A stretch of 61,384 nt of DNA from assembly GCF_000282975.1 (NCBI RefSeq), contig NZ_ALJC01000143.1, positions 1 to 61,384 on the forward strand, given 5' to 3'. Shown in pieces: positions 25,462 through 34,587 of the stretch. Position 1 is the stretch's first letter. Each line of letters starts with the position of its first letter. The notes beneath the pieces are model-generated. The model saw only the letters and a program-made list of their open reading frames with translations. It was not told the DNA's origin and made no database searches. A program made the position numbers and the translations under genes. The DNA is from Pseudomonas psychrophila HA-4 (lineage in GTDB: Bacteria; Pseudomonadota; Gammaproteobacteria; Pseudomonadales; Pseudomonadaceae).

Positions 25462-26268
25462 GTGGATAAGGTACTGACATTCAAACAGGGGCGAGTGCCC
25501 TTGCTGATCAGCATGCCCCACGCGGGTATAAAACTGACGCCAGCGGTTGAGGCCGGGCTGATTCCTGAGGCGCAAAGCTTGCCGGACACTGACTGGCACA
25601 TCCCGCGTCTATACGCATTTGCCGCTGAGTTGGGGGCCAGCACGTTAGCGGCGGAGTATTCGCGGTTTGTGATCGACCTCAATCGCCCCGAAGACGACGC
25701 CCCGCTGTACGCGGGCGCGACCACCGGGTTATTCCCGGCCACCCTGTTTGACGGCGTGCCGTTGTTTCGCGAAGGGCAAGTGCCGACTGCGCAAGCACGA
25801 GCGACCTACCTGAAAACCATCTGGCAGCCCTACCACCGGACCTTGCAGCAAGAGCTAAAACGTCTCAAAGAAGAGTTTGGCTATGCGCTGCTGTTTGACG
25901 CGCACTCTATTCGCTCGCACGTGCCGCACCTGTTTGAAGGACGCTTGCCGGACTTCAATCTCGGGACGTTCAATGGCGCCAGTTGCGATCCGCAACTGGC
26001 GAGTGACCTTGAAGCCCTCTGCGCCGAGCACCCGGCTTACAGCCATGTCCTGAACGGGCGTTTCAAGGGTGGCCACATCACCCGGCATTACGGCAGCCCT
26101 GTGGATAACATCCATGCCGTGCAACTGGAGCTGGCGCAGTGCAACTACATGGAAGAGCTTGAGCCATTTAACTACCGCGAGGACCTGGCGGCACCGACGC
26201 AGGTGGTGCTTGAGCAGTTGCTGACGCGGATGATTGCGTGGGGGCAAGAGCGGTATGCCAAACGCTGA
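25462..26268 (+). CDS. hutG: N-formylglutamate deformylase
   Basis: 268 aa with GTG start and SD AGGAG. It splits N-formyl-L-glutamate into glutamate and formate, the last step after HutF. Characteristic blocks are LLISMPHAGIKLTP, DTDWHIPRLY, SRFVIDLNRPEDDAPLY, LFDAHSIRSHVP and GHITRHYG, which include the His/Asp/Glu metal ligands of the FGase family. It is the last gene of the hut locus and is followed by a large inverted repeat. Confidence 0.96.
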   Translation: MDKVLTFKQGRVPLLISMPHAGIKLTPAVEAGLIPEAQSLPDTDWHIPRLYAFAAELGASTLAAEYSRFVIDLNRPEDDAPLYAGATTGLFPATLFDGVPLFREGQVPTAQARATYLKTIWQPYHRTLQQELKRLKEEFGYALLFDAHSIRSHVPHLFEGRLPDFNLGTFNGASCDPQLASDLEALCAEHPAYSHVLNGRFKGGHITRHYGSPVDNIHAVQLELAQCNYMEELEPFNYREDLAAPTQVVLEQLLTRMIAWGQERYAKR

Positions 26269-26279
26269 AAATCAAAAAC

Positions 26280-26326
26280 ACCCTCACCCTAACCCTCTCC
26301 ATCCGGGAGAGGGTTGGGGTGAGGGT
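26280..26326. repeat. 21-bp inverted repeat of the CCCTCACCC type, likely terminator after hutG
   Basis: ACCCTCACCCTAACCC begins the left arm (26280-26300); the right arm (26306-26326) mirrors it with one mismatch across a 5-base loop. Elements reading CCCTCACCC...GGGTGAGGG occur widely in proteobacterial intergenic regions. No T tract. Confidence 0.75.
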
Positions 26327-26463
26327 CTAGGGAGCGCATGCGGTCTAGATCACCATCCGCTTTAACCCCATGCTCATTCCGCCAATCGGGTTTATGATGC
26401 CAATCGGCACCATTTTTTGAAGTCCTCATCTGGGATGACCTCAACCCTCCCGCGGAGTGTGTA

Positions 26464-27435
26464 ATGCAGACCTTGTTCCCGCAGATCAAACCCTACGCCC
26501 GGCACGATCTCGCTGTTGATGGGCCGCATGTACTTTATGTCGATGAAAGTGGCACACCCGACGGTTTGCCGGTGGTGTTTGTCCACGGGGGGCCGGGGTC
26601 GGGCTGTGATGCCAACAGCCGCTGCTATTTTGACCCGGGCGTGTACCGCATCATCACCTTCGATCAGCGCGGTTGCGGGCGTTCAACCCCGCACGCCAGC
26701 CTTGATAACAATACGACGTGGGATCTGGTGGCAGATATGGAGCGGATTCGTCTGTTCCTAGGCATCGACAAATGGGTGCTGTTTGGCGGCTCGTGGGGTT
26801 CTACCCTGTCGCTGGCCTATGCGCAAAGCCATCCAGACCGGGTACACGGCCTGATTCTGCGGGGCATCTTCTTAGCGCGTCCGCAAGAGATCGAATGGTT
26901 CTACCAAGCGGGCGCCAGTCGAATCTTCCCGGACTATTGGCAGGACTATATCGCGCCGATTCCGCCGGAAGAGCGCGACGATCTGCTCACCGCCTTCCAT
27001 AAGCGCTTGACCGGCAATGACCAGATCGCACAAATGCACGCGGCCAAGGCTTGGTCGACGTGGGAAGGCCGCACGGCGACGCTGCGTCCCAACCCGCAAG
27101 TGGTTGAGCGTTTTTGCGACCCGCATCGCGCCTTGTCGATTGCCCGTATCGAATGCCATTACTTCACCAACAGTGCCTTTCTTGAGCCTAATCAACTGAT
27201 CCGTGACATGCATAAGATCGCCCATTTGCCAGCGGTGATCGTGCATGGCCGCTACGACGTGATTTGCCCGCTGGATAACGCCTGGGAACTGCACCAGAAC
27301 TGGCCAGGCAGCGAACTGCAAGTGATCCGCGATGCGGGGCACGCAGCCTCTGAAACCGGTATTACCGATGCACTGGTGCGCGCAACCGAGCAAATGGCGA
27401 GCAGCCTGCTCAACCTGCAGCCCGACGAAGCATGA
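26464..27435 (+). CDS. pip: prolyl aminopeptidase (proline iminopeptidase)
   Basis: 323-aa alpha/beta hydrolase that releases N-terminal proline from peptides. Oxyanion motif HGGPGSG at 41-47, FDQRGCGRSTPH, and nucleophile elbow GGSWGS with Ser110; the catalytic His lies in DAGHAAS near the C-terminus. Usual length. The stop overlaps dtd by four bases, a common Pseudomonas pairing. Confidence 0.95.
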   Translation: MQTLFPQIKPYARHDLAVDGPHVLYVDESGTPDGLPVVFVHGGPGSGCDANSRCYFDPGVYRIITFDQRGCGRSTPHASLDNNTTWDLVADMERIRLFLGIDKWVLFGGSWGSTLSLAYAQSHPDRVHGLILRGIFLARPQEIEWFYQAGASRIFPDYWQDYIAPIPPEERDDLLTAFHKRLTGNDQIAQMHAAKAWSTWEGRTATLRPNPQVVERFCDPHRALSIARIECHYFTNSAFLEPNQLIRDMHKIAHLPAVIVHGRYDVICPLDNAWELHQNWPGSELQVIRDAGHAASETGITDALVRATEQMASSLLNLQPDEA

Positions 27436-27869
27436 GGGGCTTGTTGCAGCGTGTCAGTGGCGCGCGGGTCGAAGTGGGCGGTGAGGTTGTAGGCGCAATT
27501 GATCAGGGTTTGTTGGTACTGGTGGCCGTCGAACCTGGGGACACGCAAGCCCATGTGGCCAAGTTGTTGCACAAGTTGCTCAATTACCGGGTGTTCAGCG
27601 ATGCGGACGGCAAAATGAACCTGTCGCTAGCCGATGTCGGCGGCGGATTGTTGCTGGTGTCGCAATTCACGCTGGCGGCTGACACTAAAAGCGGGTTGCG
27701 GCCAAGTTTTTCCACGGCGGCACCTCCTGCGTTAGCCGAAACACTGTTCAAGCACTTGCTGGAGGAGGCCAAGCGGCTTCACCCGAGGGTCGAAACCGGG
27801 CGTTTTGGCGCCGACATGCAGGTGCATTTGGTCAATGATGGCCCTGTGACATTCTTGTTACACATCTAA
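27432..27869 (+). CDS. dtd: D-aminoacyl-tRNA deacylase
   Basis: 145 aa. It removes D-amino acids (and glycine) from mischarged tRNA. Both family signatures are intact: SQFTLAAD around 74-81 and NDGPVTF near the C-terminus, whose cross-subunit Gly-Pro motif gives chiral selection. The start ATG overlaps the pip stop, so it is coupled. Confidence 0.96.
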   Translation: MRGLLQRVSGARVEVGGEVVGAIDQGLLVLVAVEPGDTQAHVAKLLHKLLNYRVFSDADGKMNLSLADVGGGLLLVSQFTLAADTKSGLRPSFSTAAPPALAETLFKHLLEEAKRLHPRVETGRFGADMQVHLVNDGPVTFLLHI

Positions 27870-28101
27870 AACCTTGAAAAACCGAGTTTTCGTCTGAAAA
27901 CAGGGGGGGGTAGCGATAAATACTTGCTGAGAGTAGATGCGTTGTAACGCGGCCTACTAGATAATCCCGCGCTAACATAGACACTAATCCGACGTGCTTG
28001 GGGAATCATTCTTCCCTTTTACGGTCGGAACAGTGCTCGCCAACCCGGCATGTAGAACGCTGGCCGTTGGTTTCATCATCTGTTTTCGGCGAGGTTTGCT
28101 C

Positions 28102-29847
28102 GTGATTGTTAGTCCATTTAATGCACCAAAAATGTCTGCCAAGCGGTTGCGTAACGCACTGGTGACGGGCTCCGCGCTCTTTTGCTTGTTCGGTGCGGGT
28201 CAACTGTGGGCATTCAGTCTGGATGACGTGGCGGCGCAGGCTAAAACCCTGGCCGAGCAGAAATACCAAGCGCCACGCAGCAACTTGCCAAATGAGTTCC
28301 GCGACATGAAGTTCGCGGACTACCAGAAAATTCAGTTCAAGCGTGAAAAAGCCCAGTGGGCCGGGGACAAGACCCCGTTCAAACTGTCCTTCTATCACCA
28401 GGGCATGCATTTCGACACCCCGGTGAAAATCAACGAAGTGACCGCCGACAAGGTCGAAGAGATCAAGTACGACGCGAGTCGCTTTGATTTTGGTGACGTC
28501 AAATTTGACCCTAAAGCCACCGAGAACCTCGGCTGGGCGGGTTTTCGCGTGTTGTACCCAATCAACAAAGCGGACAAGCAAGACGAAATCATGACCATGC
28601 TGGGCGCGAGCTACTTCCGCGTGATCGGCAAGGGCCAGACCTACGGCTTATCGGCGCGTGGCATGGCGATTGATACCGCGTTGCCATCGGGTGAAGAGTT
28701 CCCGCGTTTCACCGAGTTCTGGGTTGAACGTCCAAAGCCTAACGACAAACACCTGGTGATCTTCGCCTTGCTGGATTCGCCGCGTGCGACCGGCGCATAT
28801 CGCTTTATCCTGCGTCCTGGCGTTGACACTGTCGTCGACGTGAAAGCGCAAATGTTCCTGCGTGACAAAGTAGGCAAGCTGGGCATCGCTCCGCTGACCA
28901 GCATGTACCTGTTCGGCGCTAACCAGCCGTCCAAAGTGCTTAACTACCGCCGCGAACTGCACGATTCGTCGGGCCTGGCGATTCATGCCGGCAACGGCGA
29001 GTGGGTCTGGCGTCCGCTGAACAACCCGAAACACTTGGCCGTGAGCAACTTTGCCGTTGAAAACCCGCGTGGTTTTGGCTTGCTGCAACGTGGCCGTGAC
29101 TTCAGCCACTACGAAGACCTCGACGACCGTTACGACAAACGCCCAAGCGCGTGGATCGAGCCACAGGGTGATTGGGGTAAAGGGACTGTCGACCTAGTCG
29201 AAATTCCGACTGCTGACGAGACCAACGACAACATCGTTGCGTTCTGGAGCCCGGGCACGTTGCCAGAGCCAGGCAAACCGTTTGACTATGCCTACCGCCT
29301 GCACTGGACCTTGGACGAAGCTGCACTGCACCCGACTGACAGCGCGTGGGTTAAACAAACCTTACGTTCGACTGGCGACGTCAAGCAATCCAACCTGATT
29401 CGTCAGCCTGACGGCAGCGTGGCCTACCTGATTGACTTCGAAGGTCCGTCGCTGGAAAAACTGCCAGCTGATGCGCCTGTTCGTAGCCAAGTGAGCGTGG
29501 GTGACAACGCTGATCTGGTTGAAAACAACCTTCGCTACAACCCGGAAACCAAAGGCTGGCGCTTGACCTTGCGCCTGAAAGTCAAAGACCCGAGCAAGTC
29601 CACCGAGCTGCGTGCTGCGTTGGTTCAAGACGTTGAGCAAGCCCCTGCAACCGTGGCTAAGGCTGAGAAAATTGCAGCCAAGGTGCACGAGAAGAAAGAG
29701 GCCAAAGAGCACAAAGACGATAAAGCCAAGGACGCCAAGGGTGCTAAAGCTCCAGCAACCGAAGCTGCCCCTGCCACGCCAGAGCCGGTGAAGACTGAAA
29801 AAGTGTTGACCGAGACCTGGAGCTACCAGTTGCCAGCCGATGAGTAA
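28102..29847 (+). CDS. opgG: periplasmic glucan biosynthesis protein OpgG
   Basis: 581 aa from GTG at 28102 with SD GAGG 7 bases upstream; an in-frame extension to 27994 lacks an SD. Signal peptide: basic start (SAKRLRNAL) then a hydrophobic stretch ending in GQLWAFS. The mature protein is the MdoG/OpgG beta-sandwich that shapes osmoregulated periplasmic glucans. A Lys/Ala/Glu-rich low-complexity stretch (about 511-566) is inserted just before the conserved terminal strand VLTETWSYQLP. It overlaps opgH by 8 bases. Confidence 0.95.
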   Translation: MIVSPFNAPKMSAKRLRNALVTGSALFCLFGAGQLWAFSLDDVAAQAKTLAEQKYQAPRSNLPNEFRDMKFADYQKIQFKREKAQWAGDKTPFKLSFYHQGMHFDTPVKINEVTADKVEEIKYDASRFDFGDVKFDPKATENLGWAGFRVLYPINKADKQDEIMTMLGASYFRVIGKGQTYGLSARGMAIDTALPSGEEFPRFTEFWVERPKPNDKHLVIFALLDSPRATGAYRFILRPGVDTVVDVKAQMFLRDKVGKLGIAPLTSMYLFGANQPSKVLNYRRELHDSSGLAIHAGNGEWVWRPLNNPKHLAVSNFAVENPRGFGLLQRGRDFSHYEDLDDRYDKRPSAWIEPQGDWGKGTVDLVEIPTADETNDNIVAFWSPGTLPEPGKPFDYAYRLHWTLDEAALHPTDSAWVKQTLRSTGDVKQSNLIRQPDGSVAYLIDFEGPSLEKLPADAPVRSQVSVGDNADLVENNLRYNPETKGWRLTLRLKVKDPSKSTELRAALVQDVEQAPATVAKAEKIAAKVHEKKEAKEHKDDKAKDAKGAKAPATEAAPATPEPVKTEKVLTETWSYQLPADE

Positions 29848-32392
29848 TGCTCACACTCAGCCAGTCTCGCTTGACGAGTACCTGGCGCACTTGCCACTGA
29901 GCGAGGCGCAGCGCGCCGACTTGGCGAACTGCACCTCGTTCGCCGAGCTGCATGAACGTCTGTCAGCGCGCACTGACGTCGATGCTGCCGAGGCCGCTCA
30001 GGCGTCGGTCGGCACGCGCCTGAATCTCACAACGGCTGCCGAACTCGAGGAAGCAGAAATGCTCGCTCTCGACGCCAGTGGCCGGGTGGTGCTCAAGGCC
30101 ACGCCGCCGATTCGTCGCACCAAAGTGGTGCCCGAGCCGTGGCGTACCAATATTCTGGTTCGTGGGTGGCGCCGTCTGACTGGCCGTACCAACCCGCCTG
30201 CGCCGAAAATTGACGAGCGCGTGCTGCCTAAGGCTCGCTGGCGGACGGTGGGTTCTATCCGCCGTTACATCCTGCTGATTCTGATGCTCGGTCAAACCAT
30301 CGTCGCTGGCTGGTACATGAAGGGCATCATGCCGTACCAGGGCTGGTCGTTCGTTGATCTGGACGAAGTGCTGCATCAACCTCTGATGCAGACCGCGCAG
30401 CAAGTGCTGCCGTATGCCTTGCAAACCAGCATCCTGATTTTGTTCGGGATCTTGTTTTGCTGGGTTTCAGCGGGGTTTTGGACCGCCCTCATGGGCTTCC
30501 TTGAGCTGCTGACCGGGCACGACAAATACCGCATTTCCGGCGCTAGCGCTGGCAATGAGCCGATCCCGGAGCAGGCACGTACTGCGCTGGTGATGCCGAT
30601 CTGTAACGAAGACGTAACCCGTGTGTTTGCGGGCCTGCGGGCAACCTACGAATCGGTAGCGGCAACGGGTGACCTGGATCGCTTCGACTTCTTCGTCCTC
30701 AGTGACAGTAACGACCCTGATATTTGCGTCGCCGAGCAACAGGCTTGGTTGGATGTATGCCGCGAAACAGAAGGCTTCGGGCGGATTTTCTATCGCCGTC
30801 GTCGCCGTCGTGTAAAGCGTAAAAGCGGCAACCTCGACGACTTCTGCCGTCGCTGGGGCGGCGATTACAAGTACATGGTGGTGCTCGATGCCGACAGCGT
30901 CATGAGCGGCGAATGCCTGACCAGCCTGGTGCGCTTGATGGAAGCCACGCCAGACGCAGGCATCATCCAGACCGCGCCCCGAGCGTCGGGCATGGACACC
31001 TTGTATGCCCGCATGCAGCAGTTTGCAACGCGGGTCTACGGGCCGTTGTTCACCGCTGGCCTGCACTTCTGGCAGTTGGGTGAATCCCACTACTGGGGCC
31101 ACAACGCGATCATCCGCATGAAGCCGTTTATCGAGCACTGCGCCTTGGCGCCGTTGCCGGGCAAGGGTGCATTTGCGGGCGCGATCCTGTCTCACGACTT
31201 CGTCGAAGCCGCGTTGATGCGCCGTGCAGGTTGGGGCGTGTGGATTGCCTACGATCTGCCGGGCAGCTACGAAGAGCTGCCGCCTAACTTGCTGGACGAA
31301 CTCAAGCGTGACCGTCGCTGGTGCCACGGTAACTTGATGAACTTCCGCCTGTTCCTGGTTAAAGGCATGCACCCGGTGCACCGTGCGGTGTTCCTGACCG
31401 GCGTGATGTCGTACCTTTCGGCGCCCTTGTGGTTCTTCTTCTTGCTGCTGTCGACGGCCTTGCTGGCAGTCAACACGCTGATGGAACCGCAGTACTTCAT
31501 GGAGCCTCGCCAGCTGTATCCACTGTGGCCTCAATGGCACCCGGACAAAGCAGTTGCGCTGTTCTCGACCACCATCGTGTTGCTGTTCTTGCCTAAGTTG
31601 CTGAGCATCATCCTGATCTGGGCCAAAGGCGCAAAACAGTTCGGTGGCAAGTTCAAGGTCACGTTGTCGATGCTGCTCGAAATGCTCTTTTCGATGCTGC
31701 TGGCACCCGTGCGTATGATCTTCCACACTCGCTTCGTGCTGGCCGCCTTCCTGGGCTGGGCCGCGACCTGGAACTCGCCACAACGTGACGACGACTCCAC
31801 GCCGTGGAGCGAAGCGGTGCGTCGCCATGGTCCGCAAACCCTGCTGGGTGCAGCTTGGGCTGCCTTGGTGTTGTGGTTGAATCCGAGCTTCCTGTGGTGG
31901 CTGGTACCGATTGTCGGGTCTTTGATGCTGTCGATTCCGGTGTCGGTGATCTCCAGCCGGGTTAAGTTGGGCCTCAAATCCCGTGACGAAAGCCTGTTCC
32001 TGATCCCTGAGGAATACGCACCGCCGCGTGAGTTGTCGGCTACCGCTGAATACACCCACGAGAACCGCTACCACGCGCTCAACGATGGTTTTGTGCGTGC
32101 TGTGGTCGATCCACAGCAGAACGCCCTGGCCTGTGCCTTGGCGACCTCGCGCCACCGTGAAGCCGAGCCGATTGAATGGCTGCGTACCGAGCGGGTACGT
32201 CAGGCGCTCAAGGTTGGCCCGCAAGGTCTGAACAACAACGAGCGTATGGCGTTGTTGAGCGATCCTGTGGCGCTGGCACGCCTGCACGCGTTGGTGTGGA
32301 GCGAAGGTCACGAAGACTGGCTTAACGCTTGGCGTGAAACCGTGGCGTCGCAGCCCCACGCGCCTTCGTTGCCGTTGCAACCTGCGGCGTGA
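29840..32392 (+). CDS. opgH: glucan glucosyltransferase OpgH
   Basis: 850-aa inner-membrane GT2 enzyme that polymerises the beta-1,2-glucan backbone from UDP-glucose and exports it to the periplasm. An N-terminal cytoplasmic region precedes TM segments (near RRYILLILMLGQTIVAG and the next helix). The cytosolic transferase domain has VVLDADSVMSG (DxD), the acceptor-site HDFVEAALMRRAGW and the RRWCHGN version of QxxRW; several TMs follow. Its start lies inside the opgG end, so the pair is coupled. Confidence 0.96.
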   Translation: MSNAHTQPVSLDEYLAHLPLSEAQRADLANCTSFAELHERLSARTDVDAAEAAQASVGTRLNLTTAAELEEAEMLALDASGRVVLKATPPIRRTKVVPEPWRTNILVRGWRRLTGRTNPPAPKIDERVLPKARWRTVGSIRRYILLILMLGQTIVAGWYMKGIMPYQGWSFVDLDEVLHQPLMQTAQQVLPYALQTSILILFGILFCWVSAGFWTALMGFLELLTGHDKYRISGASAGNEPIPEQARTALVMPICNEDVTRVFAGLRATYESVAATGDLDRFDFFVLSDSNDPDICVAEQQAWLDVCRETEGFGRIFYRRRRRRVKRKSGNLDDFCRRWGGDYKYMVVLDADSVMSGECLTSLVRLMEATPDAGIIQTAPRASGMDTLYARMQQFATRVYGPLFTAGLHFWQLGESHYWGHNAIIRMKPFIEHCALAPLPGKGAFAGAILSHDFVEAALMRRAGWGVWIAYDLPGSYEELPPNLLDELKRDRRWCHGNLMNFRLFLVKGMHPVHRAVFLTGVMSYLSAPLWFFFLLLSTALLAVNTLMEPQYFMEPRQLYPLWPQWHPDKAVALFSTTIVLLFLPKLLSIILIWAKGAKQFGGKFKVTLSMLLEMLFSMLLAPVRMIFHTRFVLAAFLGWAATWNSPQRDDDSTPWSEAVRRHGPQTLLGAAWAALVLWLNPSFLWWLVPIVGSLMLSIPVSVISSRVKLGLKSRDESLFLIPEEYAPPRELSATAEYTHENRYHALNDGFVRAVVDPQQNALACALATSRHREAEPIEWLRTERVRQALKVGPQGLNNNERMALLSDPVALARLHALVWSEGHEDWLNAWRETVASQPHAPSLPLQPAA

Positions 32393-32403
32393 TCTGACGT
32401 GAG

Positions 32404-32435
32404 AAACCCGCTTCTGCTTTTGTAGAAGCGGGTTT
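32404..32435 (+). terminator. hairpin after opgH
   Basis: AAACCCGCTTCT (32404-32415) and AGAAGCGGGTTT (32424-32435), 12 perfect pairs with an 8-base loop. The stem ends in A-T pairs and TTT, consistent with a rho-independent terminator. A degenerate REP-like fragment follows to about 32510. Confidence 0.8.
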
Positions 32436-32681
32436 GCTCGTGATGGCGTCACCTTGGCCTTTCTGATACACCGCGTCGCCTGCATCGCGAGCAAGCCCAC
32501 TCCCACTGGTTTTCGATCTATCTCCCCCGCCGGTCGTGCTTTTCTCTCTCAAAACTCGTCTCCTAACCTTCTGTGAGTTAGCATCCGTCTCCGAATGGGT
32601 GAGTGCCCGGCTTTATTGGCTTTATGAATCGAGCCCGCCGCAGGCCAACACCTTTATTGAGTAGGTTGAGGGGAGTGGATG

Positions 32682-33479
32682 ATGAAGAAGTTTGTCTCGA
32701 AACTGCTGTGCGGCGTCGCTGCATTATTGGCGGTGAGCGCAGCCCATGCAGGCGCCATTGACGACGCGGTCAAGCGCGGCACATTGAAAGTGGGTATGGA
32801 CCCGACTTACATGCCCTTCGAAATGACCAACAAACGTGGTCAGATCATTGGGTTTGAAGTCGACCTGCTCAAAGCCATGGCCAAGTCCATGGGCGTCAAG
32901 CTGGAGCTGGTATCCACCGCCTATGACGGCATCATCCCGGCCCTGATGACCAACAAGTTCGACATGATCGGCAGTGGCATGACCCTGACTCAGGAACGCA
33001 ACCTGCGCCTGAACTTCAGCGAACCCTTCATCGTGGTCGGCCAGACCCTGCTGATTCGCAAGGAACTGGCAGACAAGATCAAGTCGTACAAAGACCTTAA
33101 CGACCCGCAATACCGCCTGACCTCGAAAATCGGCACGACGGGTGAAATCGTTGCACGCAAACTCATGTCCAAAGCCCAGTACCATGGCTACGACAACGAG
33201 CCAGAAGCCGTGCTTGACGTGGTTAACGGCAAAGCTGATGCGTTTATCTACGACGCGCCTTACAACGTTGTGGCGGTTAACAAGTTCGGTAACGGCAAGC
33301 TGGAGTTCATCGACAAGCCGTTCACCTACGAGCCGTTGGCCTTTGGTCTGAAGAAAGGCGACTACGACAGCATTAACTTCATTAACAACTTCCTGCACCA
33401 GATCCACGAAGACGGCACCTACGATCGCATCCATGACAAGTGGTTTAAAGACACCACTTGGCTCAAAGACATGGAATAA
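32682..33479 (+). CDS. polar amino acid ABC transporter, periplasmic binding protein
   Basis: About 265 aa. Two ATGs in tandem (32679, 32682); the second has better spacing to SD GAGGGGAG. The signal peptide ends at AAHA before GAIDD. The mature part is a family 3 solute-binding protein: GTLKVGMDPTYMPFEM, IGFEVDLLKAMAK, GSGMTLTQERNLRLNFSEPF and AYDGIIPALM. Order binding protein-permease-ATPase indicates a dedicated importer, probably for a polar or acidic amino acid; the exact ligand is not evident. A terminator in a REP pair follows, which should keep its expression above that of the permease. Confidence 0.93.
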   Translation: MKKFVSKLLCGVAALLAVSAAHAGAIDDAVKRGTLKVGMDPTYMPFEMTNKRGQIIGFEVDLLKAMAKSMGVKLELVSTAYDGIIPALMTNKFDMIGSGMTLTQERNLRLNFSEPFIVVGQTLLIRKELADKIKSYKDLNDPQYRLTSKIGTTGEIVARKLMSKAQYHGYDNEPEAVLDVVNGKADAFIYDAPYNVVAVNKFGNGKLEFIDKPFTYEPLAFGLKKGDYDSINFINNFLHQIHEDGTYDRIHDKWFKDTTWLKDME

Positions 33480-33492
33480 GCGCGATTCCCTG

Positions 33493-33587
33493 CCGTAGTC
33501 GCTGCCGAAGGCTGCGAAGGGTTGCGCAGCAACCCGTTTTTTTGAAGTCTCCACGGACTTCTTCGCAGCCTGCGGCAGCGACTACGG
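33493..33587. repeat. REP pair between binding-protein and permease genes
   Basis: 27-base arms (33493-33519 and 33561-33587) starting CCGTAGTCGCTGCCGAAGG, inverted with a single mismatch. They enclose the terminator hairpin at 33519-33543. Confidence 0.85.
33519..33543 (+). terminator. intrinsic terminator nested inside the REP pair
   Basis: GGGTTGC-GCA-GCAACCC-G followed by seven T. Strong terminator within the ABC operon, expected to cut most transcripts after the binding-protein gene. Confidence 0.85.
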
Positions 33588-33624
33588 TAATTGTTCGTGC
33601 TGCCCTCTACGGAAATATTGCAAA

Positions 33625-34587
33625 GTGATCAAACAGAAAAAAGCCCAGTGGCCCTGGCACGTACTGACCGTGCTGATACTCATCGGTCTGGCAGGTGCGT
33701 TGTATTACGCCACCTCGCTGATGTCTTACGAGTGGCGCTGGAATCGAGTCCCGCAGTACTTCGCCTATCAGGCCGAAGAAGCTCAACGGGCCGCTGAAAC
33801 ATCGACCGTGATTGAAGTAGTACGCAACGGCGGCAAGGCCGAGGTCGTGCTGCGCGGCGACGATGGCGCCGAACAGCGTCTGACCGTCGCTGACAACAGC
33901 CTGCAACTGGCTGAAGGCGACGATGTTGCCGAAGGCGATGTGATCGGTGTTAACCGCCATTGGGCCGCAGGGCCGCTGCTTCTGGGCTTATGGACCACCG
34001 TGTGGTTGTCACTGGTCTCTGGCGTGTTGGGCTTGATAATCGGGCTGGCCACTGGCCTGTGCCGACTGTCAAATAACCCAACCTTGCGCGACCTCTCGAC
34101 CCTGTACGTCGAATTGGTGCGCGGGACGCCGCTGCTGGTACAGATTTTCATCTTCTACTTCTTTATTGGCACCGTACTCAACCTGTCCCGCGAATTTGCC
34201 GGTATTGCCGCCTTGTCGTTGTTCACCGGTGCGTATGTGGCCGAAATCGTTCGTTCGGGCGTGCAGTCCATCGCCCGAGGGCAAAGCGAAGCGGCACGCT
34301 CGCTGGGCTTGAATGCCAGCCAATCGATGCGCCACGTGGTACTGCCGCAAGCCTTCAAGCGGGTCCTGCCGCCTTTGGCCGGGCAATTTATCAGCTTGGT
34401 CAAAGACACCTCGCTGGTGTCGGTGATTGCCATTACCGAGCTGCTTAAAAGTGGCCGTGAAGTCATCACCACCTCGTTCTCGCCGTTCGAAATCCTGTTC
34501 TGCGTGGCGGGCCTGTACTTGTTGATTAACCTGCCGCTGTCGCATTTGGCCAGCCGGCTTGAGCGGAGGCTCGCGCAAAGTGATTGA
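33625..34587 (+). CDS. polar amino acid ABC transporter permease
   Basis: 320 aa, GTG start. A first TM (about 11-31) is followed by an unusually long predicted non-membrane stretch (about 35-110), then the HisM/GlnP-type domain: GLWTTVWLSLVSGVLGLIIG, LYVELVRGTPLLVQIF and the EAA loop EAARSLGLNASQSMRHVVLPQAF that docks with the ATPase. The extra stretch contains LAEGDDVAEGDVIG, reminiscent of a lipoyl/barrel-sandwich turn. It is coupled to the ATPase gene by an 8-base overlap. Confidence 0.93.
   Translation: MIKQKKAQWPWHVLTVLILIGLAGALYYATSLMSYEWRWNRVPQYFAYQAEEAQRAAETSTVIEVVRNGGKAEVVLRGDDGAEQRLTVADNSLQLAEGDDVAEGDVIGVNRHWAAGPLLLGLWTTVWLSLVSGVLGLIIGLATGLCRLSNNPTLRDLSTLYVELVRGTPLLVQIFIFYFFIGTVLNLSREFAGIAALSLFTGAYVAEIVRSGVQSIARGQSEAARSLGLNASQSMRHVVLPQAFKRVLPPLAGQFISLVKDTSLVSVIAITELLKSGREVITTSFSPFEILFCVAGLYLLINLPLSHLASRLERRLAQSD

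Noticed and set aside
26280..26326. Attachment site or insertion-sequence end
   Set aside because: It is a symmetrical hairpin with no transposase, integrase or direct repeats nearby; this repeat type is common after operons.
30467..32506. A very long open frame antisense to opgH
   Set aside because: It mirrors codon bias of the GC-rich opgH gene, has no recognisable domain, and its composition (Gln/Arg/His-rich) is typical of shadow frames. The same applies to antisense frames over tex (3791-4765), hutU (19954-21177) and argS (49225-50547).
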